A DNA stretch of 64,000 bases from Acheta domesticus. Its lineage: Eukaryota; Arthropoda; Insecta; Orthoptera; Gryllidae. Positions within the stretch are counted from its first letter, which is position 1. Every line of letters begins with the position of its first letter. Where the stretch lies: the NCBI GenBank assembly GCA_031308135.1, contig JAHLJT010003656.1, forward strand, positions 68,466,984 through 68,530,983, written 5' to 3'. Below, piece after piece: positions 55,711 through 64,000 of the stretch. The position numbers were made by a program, and so were the translations under genes. Under the pieces are notes generated by a model. That model was not told the origin of the DNA. It worked only from the letters and a program-made list of their open reading frames with translations, and did no database searches.

Positions 55711-58398
55711 TCTTAAAATCGTCTCCTGGAATGGGAATGGCGGTCTAAAACAAGAAGAAGGCCGAGATAGAGCAGTTCATCTGCGACTACTCGCCTCATG
55801 CCTTTCTCATCCAGGAGACGCAACTTCTCCCTGCCGAGGCATTCTCGCTTCGGCATTTCTTCATCTACAAAACCTGTCGTCCTGGGCCGCACCGCGGCGG
55901 TGGCACCCTAATTGCCATTCGACGAAATATCCCGCATACGCCTCTGGTAATACCGCCTCTCGCCGCAATAGAAGCCACAGCTATTGAAGTAGGAACGCCG
56001 TACGGAGCGCTTACACTCGTATCCGCTTACAAACGGCCTCAACTTCAATTAGAGGAACGCGACCTCGATACGCTGCTAACACTCGGGCCGTCGGTAATTA
56101 TAGCAGGCGATATAAACTGCAAGCACACGGCCTGGGCATGCCGTGCGCGGAACTCTGCAGGAAATCGCCTGCTCTCTTATCTGAATCAAAGCACTCAGCT
56201 CGTCCTTTCCGCCCCTACATCTTTCACTCACATTCGCCGAAACCCCATCACCAATCTCATTGAAAGCGATATCCTCGGATATCGTCCTTCACTCCCCCTC
56301 TCTTACAATCACCACCCCCAAACCGCTCCACGATCTGCCATCCGACCACCTGCCGATTATCTTCGCTCTTCAGCGAGATATTCTTCCCGGCCCCCGGCCC
56401 AAACCCCAAACCCGTCACCGATTGGGCTTCGTTCAAAACGAAAGTGGCGAACAAAGCTCATCGGCAACCCCGTTCTCGATTCCCCTCAAAACATCGATCG
56501 CGCCATCACTCATCTCATTTACCAAACAAAATCAGCTTTTCACGATCATTCATCCACCACTCCAAATTCTCGTCCGCTCAACCAAACGCCAGTCGAGCTG
56601 ATCCGCCTGATTCAGGAGCGCCGAAAGGCGCAGCGAGAATACCATCGCTCTCACGACCCCGCAGCGAAAGCCGCCTATTTCGGCGGAAAACCTCCAAGCT
56701 TCTGCGGGAGCATAGAAACGCTATGTGGGAAAAACATGTCGAAAACGCAGAAATAGACAACGCAAAAGATCTGTGGAAATTGCAACGGGCGCTACGCAGC
56801 CCACAGCCGGCCACCACGGCACTAAATCGCCCCCACGGCCTTCCACCCACTTACGACCCCGCCGTGAAAGCAGAGGTATTTGCTGACACCCTGCAATCAC
56901 GTTTTTCTCCTCCTACTATCGCTCTTTCTCTCCCTGCCACCGCTGCGGAAAATCTCTTTCACGCCTTCGCCCCCTCACGAAATTCCGTCTGACTGGCACA
57001 TCACAGAGGATGAGGGTAAAGCGACGCTCTTAAAAACATCAACACGAAACGAGCGGGCGGGCCGGATCATCTCTCCGGTGAATTGCTGAAGAAATTACCT
57101 CATAAGGCCACCCGTCTCATCACTTCAATTTATAACGCCTGCATTTCTGTGCAATATTTCCCCGCGGTATGGAAATCTGCGACTGTGACGGTACTTCCGA
57201 AACCGAACAAAACTCGCGTCTCCCGGAAAACTATCGGCCGATCTCTCTCCTCCCAATCCTCGGCAAGCTCCTTGAGAAACTCATTCTCAAGCGAGTTTTG
57301 CCAGATTTTGAACAGCGAGGAATTATTAGGGGACGCAGTTCGGCTTTCGGAAGAATCGCTCCTCCGCTCTACAGGCACTTCGTTTCGCTTTCTTTGTTTC
57401 CTCTACTCTCAACCGACGCTCTTCTGTCCCTGCTCTTTTCTTTGACTATTCTTTCGCCTTCGACACCGTCCACCACCCACTCCTTCTACAAAACTTCGCC
57501 CATACGTTCCACCCTTCCTTCTAAATCTCATCACTAGCTACCTCTCATCTCGCACTTTTCGTGTGAGATATCAATCTTGCCTTTCGTCTTCTCGCCCTAT
57601 TCTCGCCGGCGTCCCCCCAGGCGCCGTGCTCTCTCCTTTCCTCTTCTCTCTCTTCATTAATGACGCGCCCACTACTGCCGGAGTGAGCGAATTTATCTAC
57701 GCTGACGACGTAGCGTTCGCAGTCAAAGATAGCCGAATAAACTTTGCCCTCTCTAAATTACAGCGCGCCGCAAATGCACTCACAACTTGGAGTGCGGAAA
57801 ACGGCCTCACGCTGAATGTGCAGAAATGCCAGGCGATTCTTTTTACACACAAACGAAAGGTCAACGCGCACACTGTCGCTCCCATCCGCCTACACGCACA
57901 CACGCTCCCGTGGCAAGACGAGATTAAATACCTCGCGGTCACTTTCGACCACCGCTTGACTTGGCACACGCACTTGAATAACACACGGCACAAAACATGA
58001 TACAACGCATACACAGGCTCATGCCCCTCTTCAGAACAAAAACACTAAAAGACAAATTGAAAATTCGACTGTATCTTGCGTGCGTACGGAGCGCGGGGCT
58101 GTACGCCTGCGAGGTGTGGGCGACGGCAGCGGAATGGCGCCGTGAGAAGCTCACGCGCGCGGAACACTTTTATTCGCGCCCGCTTTTAAGCCTCCTCCAG
58201 GCACAATCCTCGACACGGAACTCACCAACAGAAACATCGAAACTATCACCAAAACAATACACAAACTTGCCACGGAGCGAATCAAACACATATTCACCAA
58301 TATACAACTACACCCCACTTTTGCACCTTATACACAATATTATGCCAAAAAATCACACCACAAACAAAAACATCTCCCCTCTGATATTATGTTCTTAA
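55711..58398 (+). pseudogene. Jockey-like ORF2 (endonuclease and reverse transcriptase)
   Basis: Starts LKIVSWNGNGGLKQ, shifts, then YSPHAFLIQETQLLPAE, RGGGTLIAIRRNI, GDINCKHTAW and SDHLPIIFAL (APE endonuclease). Linker with IQERRKAQREYH near 56610. RT: GPDHLSGELLKKLPH (57060), NYRPISLLPILGKLLEKLIL in the frame at 57220, AGVPPGAVLSPFLFSLFIND, then FIYADDVAFAV (57690-57722, active site), KYLAVTFDHRLTWHTHL; C-terminus LYACEVWATAAEWRREKLTR near 58100. The frames change at least six times. Confidence 0.8.
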
Positions 58399-59512
58399 AA
58401 CCCCCATAAACACACACAAACACACACCACAACGCCCCCGCAACTTCTAAATTAAAAACTACACACCCTAGACACGCCATCGTCCTCCGCAGCTCATCAA
58501 AGGCTCTGCTTCGGTAGACACAAACTGCATAGCTGCAAGGCCAAATTCCACAGTTACCAGCCAAAATTTTCCATAGTTGTTAAGATAGTTTTCTAAGTTA
58601 ATAATTAAGATTTAGTTGTAGGTTAGAATTAAGCGAAATTGTAAAAAGATTTAATTACAATGATTAGTTATTAAGTTAAAAGTTATTCAGTCGTAGTTAT
58701 AAGTTGTAGATTAGAATTCTAGGGTTAGTTAGGTTTACGTTTAGCCATAAGAATTCATTATTTTATTATTTAATAATATAAACTGAGTAGAGAACTATGA
58801 AGTGTTCACCAGGAAATGTAAATAACGAGGCATCAATACCCCGGCGCTCCTGGCGCCGGTGATTGGCCGGACCGAGCTGCCCCCGGGCGTCCGGCAGCGA
58901 AGACAAAGAGAGGCGCAGGAGGTGCTGGCGCCGATACGGAACAGAACCCTAATCAAAACAAAGCAAGACAATCAAATTAGATCAGTTCAAATCCAGGCAG
59001 GGGAAATAGGGAAAATTAAAAATCATTAAACTAAGATTAAATTAGGAAAATAACAAAGGGGAGTATCTTGGCAACAACTAAATTGAAATAAAAATAATTA
59101 AATTATATGTCTTGCTTTGTTTTGTTTCATTCTGTGTTGTCATTTTGTTTTGTCAAAACATTGATTTTGTTTCTGATCCATCAAATTGTTTCGTCAAAAT
59201 TAATTTCATTAAATCTACTTCATCAGTGTTATCTTGTTTTGTTTTAATTCTAAATTTATTAGCTCAAAATTGTCAATTTAGACTTAGTTTAATTATTATT
59301 CATCTCACTCCATTCTTCTTCTCCACTCTATTACTTCTTAGTTCATTTATCTATCTCCTCGTTACTTCAAAATTTTCCAAATATTAAACTTACTTCGCTC
59401 ATAAAATTTTATCTTCATTTAACTTCATTTTCTTTATTGTCTTTATTGCTATTATCTTGTCACTTGTGTTATAATTATGTATTGTTTTTATAAATAAATT
59501 TTAAAAAAAAGC
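58399..59512 (+). other. Jockey-like 3' UTR
   Basis: Non-coding, AT-rich with a GC island (58835-58960: cggcgctcctggcgccggtg, itself a near palindrome). Ends aataaattttaaaaaaaa. Confidence 0.5.
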
Positions 59513-59772
59513 CCTAAGAACTACCGTTTGGCGAAGTGAAGCGAGGCGAGTGCCATTCCATTTCTTCTTTGGAGCTGCTCAAACAATTTCAACGGAGACG
59601 GACTAAAAGTGACAGCAAGAACCCACGTGCGCCGCCCAGACATGGGACAACCATAGGGCGGGCCACAGAACTCTTTAGAAACCCCAAAATATTTCAAACT
59701 CCGGCGGAAGCGCTCCCGCAAGGGAGCAGGCCGCCACCTAGAAGAACACAAGTGCTTTGCTCCAAGCTTTTA
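59513..59772. other. Short unassigned segment
   Basis: A frame of about 75 codons from 59536 (NPKIFQTPAEALPQGSRPPP) is interrupted by the MITE. It is not recognised. Confidence 0.25.
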
Positions 59773-60024
59773 TACTGCGATTTTTGTAGGAAGAGCTCTC
59801 AAGATAACTCAAATCCTATCTTCGCGATGGAATATGTCACGGCATTTCGTATCATTCACAGTCGTTCCGCTAGATTTCGCACGATCGCGACCGTATGAAG
59901 CAGTGCTTGCGATCATGCGACTTCTACCGGCAAGACCGAGAAAGACGCGAAATGCCGTGACATATTCCATCACGAAGATGGGATTTGAGTTATCTTGAGA
60001 GCTCTTCCTACAAAAATCGCAGTA
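59773..60024 (+). mobile_element. MITE M1, copy 3
   Basis: 252 bp, TA on both sides (59771-59772, 60025-60026), ends TACTGCGATTTTTGTAGG. Same core orientation as 33243-33495. Confidence 0.92.
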
Positions 60025-60026
60025 TA

Positions 60027-60563
60027 CCTTAAGTTTACGTCGGAATTCTACCGAAGACCAATCAGAGAGCAGCATGGAAGTTCAATTTCAGATTGTGTTC
60101 AGGGTAGTTTGTGGTTATGTTATTGTTATTGTAATGTAGAGAACTAGTTTACGAATGCTTTTGATGCGTGTTGTGAATTCAATGTAAGAATTTAGGACAA
60201 TTTTTATTGTGACTTTAACCTGAGATGGCGAATAAACTAATTATGTCCGTCGAATTACTCATGAATTTGGTTCATGAGAATCCTTGTTTATAAGATGAAG
60301 GAACTGTGAGCACTTCTACAACATCTACTCGCATGTATATAAAGACAAATCGATAGGAATCTCGAAGAAAAAGCTAGAAACCATGGTGGAAGATCTTTTC
60401 ACCATGTTAGAGACGAATCGATCAAGTTTCAGTACATTGAATTCTGATTGGTTCAGGCGAAACTTACGTTCGTCATTGTGAATGCTTGTTTTTACGTGTA
60501 AATTTTGCGGCTAAGTTTACAGCATTACGTTACGTTTAAGTTTGCATTGTGAATGAGGCCTTA
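60027..60563 (+). mobile_element. Harbinger-derived unit with MADF relic and right terminal repeat
   Basis: Begins ttaagtttacgtcggaattc taccgaagaccaatcagagag and ends with the inverted ggcc-tcattcacaatg repeat. Inside, MANKLIMSVELLMNLVHENP then a stop (60225-60292) is a decayed MADF start like that at 60809. Its own left terminal repeat is absent. Confidence 0.6.
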
Positions 60564-60808
60564 CGTGTAAGTTTACGTCGGAATTCTACCGAAGACCAAT
60601 CAGAGAGCAGCATGAAAAAAACAAACAAATGCCCAACAAAATCCGCGAGAAGTAAATTGAAGGTCGATTGTGGGTTTCTGTGATCGATTCCATGTTGTCT
60701 TGTGTTGTGTAGAGGTTGTGTTGAAAGTGATTAGTGAAGTAGTTTGCAGAGTTTTGGTGTGAAGCGGAACTCGATATTAAAATTTGGTCCATTTTCGTTT
60801 GGATAGAC

Positions 60809-61524
60809 ATGGTGAACAAATTCGTTACGTTCGACGAATTATTAATCAGTTTGGTGCAAGAAAATCAATTTTTATACGACAAGGGACATGCGAGTTACAA
60901 ATATGTTGTTTTGAAAGAAAACACGTGGGCAAACATTTCACAAATTTTGAATCAGCCAGTGTCGGATTGCCAGACGAGGTTCAAAACTCTGAGAGAAAGA
61001 TATGGGAAAGAAAAAGAGTAAGGAAATGAGTTTTAGAAGTGGAGCTGGATCATCGAAAAAAATGGCATTTGATGGAGGCCATGTCTTTTCTGGATAATCA
61101 TATTAAGCCGAGAAAGACTTTCAATAATTTCAACACAAAGGATTCTGAAATTGAAGTGATCGTGCCAGATAGTGATGTAGACTTTTGTAGTGTAGGAGAG
61201 GCCAGCAACAGCAGTGGTGAACTGGCCCCTCTCATTCCGGAGGTAATTACCTCACCACCTGTACGGAAGAGAAAATATAGTTCTTCAGTGGACGACGATG
61301 CAATACTTCAGTCGCTGCAGGCTGTTGCAGAAGTCAGCAAGAAGGTATCCGAAACTCTGACTTCCCAACAAAGAACAGACTCTAGTGGAGAGGAGCCATT
61401 TGCTCAGTTTATTTGCAAGAACTTGGCATTGTTGCCTGAGGACATTAAGGATGAGGTTATGGTGGAAATTACACAAGTAATAATGAGGGCAATAAGGAAG
61501 GCACGGAGCCAGGAAAATGTGTAA
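60809..61524 (+). pseudogene. MADF-BESS-type DNA-binding protein of a Harbinger element
   Basis: 60809-61021: TFDELLISLVQENQFLYDKG, WANISQILNQPVSDCQTRFK, LRERYGKEKE, a MADF domain (three-helix, Myb/SANT-like). After two small shifts near 61010-61050, 61060-61524 gives KKWHLMEAMSFLDNHIKPRK, an acidic linker and ALLPEDIKDEVMVEITQVIM, a BESS-like C-terminal helix pair. Harbinger elements need such a second protein besides the transposase, so this is the likely role. Length (about 235 residues) is normal; without the shifts it would be complete. Confidence 0.7.
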
Positions 61525-61549
61525 TTAATATAAATAAAATTACAACTTG

Positions 61550-61777
61550 AAATGTTCTTTACAATTTTTTAAATCTTGGTTACCTCTTAATACATAATGT
61601 AACTGACCCTCCAAGGTTCCAGCAGGTGAAATTAAATAATTAGCAAGTTGCTCGCGCACTTCAGTTGCATGCTGAGTTGCATTACGAGCACCAATTCTAA
61701 TAGTTATTACTGTCGCCAACTTTTCCCAAGGATATTTGCTGAAATTCTTTTCTTGCCCGAGTATTTAATAATTACCT
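61550..61777 (-). pseudogene. PIF/Harbinger transposase C-terminal fragment
   Basis: Minus strand, open: FSKYPWEKLATVITIRIGAR, then NATQHATEVREQLANYLISP and AGTLEGQLHYVLRGN. The 'A..VRE.LANYL.SPAG' block resembles transposase C-termini of this superfamily. It converges on the MADF gene with ~25 bp between them. The catalytic part is not in the window. Confidence 0.5.
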
Positions 61778-61790
61778 TATACTAGTGGAT

Positions 61791-62611
61791 GTGACAATAA
61801 CTATCCACAGACAATGGTAATGGCTCTTTTGGAATTTGCGCTTATAGACGGAACCCGGGTGGACTATGGACAAAATCACGTTAGTGTGGAGCAAGGCCCC
61901 ACAATCCTATGGTAATGGCCGTCCTTCTCCGTTGCAAATTGAAGCTTGCGCTGGCTGCCATGTTGGGCGCAAATTTACGCGCATAATTCAAATACGTCGA
62001 AATTTTTCAGACTTTTCCGCATTTTCAAGGCTTTGAATACATAGAATGGAAGACTTATTGAAAAACTAACTCATTGTTTAACCTTTTCGCTGCTACGGAC
62101 CCCACCCAGGGTTTCGCCGCCCCGTGCTGACGCACCGCGGCGGCCGGCGACCGCTGTGTGCGGCGCCTTTTCCTGGTTCCGAAGGGAGCGCACTGGCAGG
62201 GTGTAGGTGGCCCCACAAGACAAACTCGCATAAATGTCGTATCTTTGTTTTTGATATGGACCTTGGGTCGATACTGGCGTTCATAGAAATATAAATTTTT
62301 GTGTTTTGTTTTTAGATTTTAAAATTGTTTTTCGTTTTAAAATATATGATATGCTTTCATATAAAATATGCTTTGGAAATATGTGACAATTTTTTTCCTT
62401 GAATTACATTTTAAAACAGTTTAACACGAGGAACTCATAAACACTTTTGAATTTATTAATATTATTGGGAATTTAGAAATTCATTTGTGGTGTTACACTT
62501 CAAAACATGGCGTAACACTCAAATCCACATTACATTCTTCACAAAAGTATAGGAACTCACGGCGAATAATAATCGAGATTCATTTCCTTTGAACTGCGCA
62601 GTTTCAGTAGC
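61791..62611. other. Unassigned sequence before the gap
   Basis: Contains two related words acaatggtaatggc / ctatggtaatggcc near 61814 and 61908 and a CpG-rich patch 62090-62210. No gene. Confidence 0.3.
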
Positions 62612-62711
62612 NNNNNNNNNNNNNNNNNNNNNNNNNNNNNNNNNNNNNNNNNNNNNNNNNNNNNNNNNNNNNNNNNNNNNNNNNNNNNNNNNNNNNNNNN
62701 NNNNNNNNNNN
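62612..62711. other. Assembly gap of 100 N
   Basis: Exactly 100 Ns, the usual placeholder for a gap of unknown size; sequence order across it is uncertain. Confidence 1.
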
Positions 62712-64000
62712 CCAATAACAATGTTAAAATGACGATAAGAAAGAGTAACGAGTATTGGACGAGAACGAGAGAGGGCGGAGTCGAAGTCTGGATAGAGTAG
62801 CTGAGCGCGTGAGGGGAGATGGCGCAAAAAGACAGACGGAAAAACATTTTCGGAGAGAACTAGTTTTCTGGAGATTTGTAAACAAAACAAAAAAATGTTT
62901 GGCTAAATTTTATCCCAAGCTAAAGTGTGAGGGAGGCGACGGCAGTTGAAGGGATTGCGAATAGAACTATCAATGTGCCACTACAATAGATAATGTATTT
63001 TGCGCCCTCGATAAACGCGACGTCTAGACTAATAATCTGCGAATTAGACTTATTGCACCGTGGTGTGGGCGGACGAAACGCAAATTGATGTGTGTGTGGC
63101 GGAACGAATAGCAACTACAGTTGGAGCCTGAGCATCCTGACCACCGGCCATCACAGCAGAGGTCGGCCGCGGCTGTTCGCCGCGCGACTAGGTGCAGATG
63201 ACGAGCGTCAGGGCGGTTCTCCAAGGTGTAAAACCGTGTCAACGCTCGATTTCATGGCTGCATCTAAGTAAGACTACGCGGATATAAAAAGGGTATGTGT
63301 CAGCAAAGACATTATAATAATTAGCATCAATGAAGTAAGAAGAGAGAAGACTAACATTTTGTAATAGTTAGAAACATTGTAGTAATTAAGTAATTTTCGG
63401 CCAATTAATGTACCCAAATTTTCAATAAGTTTGTAAATGACCCAAGTTCAATTCAACAATGACTTATTTTTTAAAAAAAGGTAAAATTCATGTAAATTTC
63501 CTAGCATGTGTGAAATTAATTTTAAATAAAAAGGAAATACTAAATGATAAGTGTGTGTGCGTGTGCGGGCATGAGCCAAAGAAAGCGGCCGGGCAGCCCT
63601 CAAATTGGCAAAGCATGTTGCAAAATAGAGGTTAATTGATAGGGGAACGAACTCACCCAATGGTAGTTTCGCGGACTGGGCAAATCAGGCCCGCGGCACC
63701 TTCACAGTATACTATTACCATGTCTTTGGTGTTGAGCGCTAAACGCCACCGTTGAATTTCTCATACCCCGGCGTTTGACACTTAATTTTCCATAGTGCTC
63801 CCACTGGGCCCCGGCCGCCCGCTGACACGCAACACTCACCATGCTGGATACTCTGACTTGAGATTTTACCAGCTTTTTTCAGCACCTTTCAAAACACCTA
63901 CATATTTTTAACGTGCTATGAAGCATTGCAAGTAGTGTTTTGCGATAATTAGTATCGAGACCTTTCTTGACCTTACCGACTGTGGAAGGGCGGAAATCGC
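62712..64000. other. Unassigned sequence after the gap
   Basis: A TATA-like gatataaaaaggg lies at 63279-63291 after a GC-rich stretch, as in an LTR or promoter, but no start or gene follows. Frames at 62755-62949 and 63242-62920 have no recognisable domain. Confidence 0.3.

Larger units (their letters stand above)
53425..59512 (+). mobile_element. Jockey-like LINE, decayed, with long structured 5' leader
   Basis: About 6.1 kb: hairpin-rich leader, ORF1 with PRE_C2HC and zinc knuckles, ORF2 with endonuclease and RT (YADD), long AT-rich 3' UTR, AATAAA (about 59491) and a short A-run ending at 59511. The 5' border is set by the end of the Harbinger repeat and is approximate; no target duplication could be recognised. 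Numerous frameshifts. Confidence 0.7.
60566..61790 (+). mobile_element. Harbinger-derived unit with MADF gene and transposase end
   Basis: Repeats the same entry sequence (taagtttacgtcggaattct .. cagagagcagcatg) immediately after the previous unit, then carries a MADF protein gene and, convergently, a transposase C-terminus. The left terminal repeat and most of the transposase are missing. Confidence 0.6.

Noticed and set aside
1..64000. tRNA, rRNA and CRISPR arrays
   Set aside because: No cloverleaf, rRNA-like or spaced direct-repeat pattern was recognised by eye on either strand; a tRNAscan or Rfam run would be decisive.

Overview
The window reads as an intron-bearing, AT-rich, transposon-saturated animal genome, most likely an insect. 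Evidence: spliced exons with GT/AG borders, long non-coding AT-rich stretches, microsatellites, a 100-N scaffold gap (62612-62711), and a mixture of R1-like, Dong/R4-like, CR1-like, Jockey-like, copia, hAT, PIF/Harbinger and mariner-type elements. I see no prokaryotic operon, rRNA, tRNA or CRISPR array. The exact species cannot be read from the sequence.

The only host gene I can identify with confidence is on the minus strand at 23528-17488: six coding exons for a TLDc-domain protein of the MEAK7 (TLDC1) family. Its short last exon (17598-17488) lies beyond a 3.8 kb intron. Exon 2 is 197 nt where 198 are needed, so the gene carries either a 1-nt frameshift or an assembly error. Weaker candidates for host exons lie at 11877-12025 and 44754-44954.

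Layout. 1-960: AT-rich diverged repeats. 1005-2354: R1-like LINE with an inverted 5' half. 2392-8644: Dong/R4-like LINE between (AAT)n tracts, interrupted at 2838-7283 by a nearly complete CR1-like LINE (2A-like peptide, SGNH-esterase ORF1, endonuclease/RT ORF2). 8869-11400: a TA-flanked MITE, a LINE RT fragment and a 1.5 kb non-coding repeat ('family A'). 13411-16676: a 3.3 kb foldback element with a nested TTAA-flanked MITE. 17369-23528: MEAK7. 24284-28140: several family A copies plus a truncated copia. 28722-31581: two hAT elements with exact 8-bp target duplications. 33243-34683: three small MITEs. 35340-42904: a minus-strand LINE split by a 4.56 kb hAT (35458-40017). 44955-49030: a copia element with both LTRs, carrying a mariner-type MITE. 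50371-52465: a 2.1 kb structure with ~375-bp inverted arms. 53297-61790: Harbinger-derived sequence surrounding a decayed Jockey-like LINE (about 53425-59512), ending with a MADF protein gene and an antisense transposase C-terminus. 61790-64000: unassigned, with the assembly gap.

The elements do not form one pathway; they are layers of nested insertion, and many layers can be ordered from target-site duplications. The most unusual signal is an array of five RNA-hairpin-like repeats (53537-53823) in the 5' leader of the Jockey-like LINE. All share a GAGC-triloop-GCTC head on basal stems that differ in sequence yet keep pairing. Next most notable are the 2A-like sequence on a hydrophobic N-terminus in the CR1-like ORF1, and the family A repeats.
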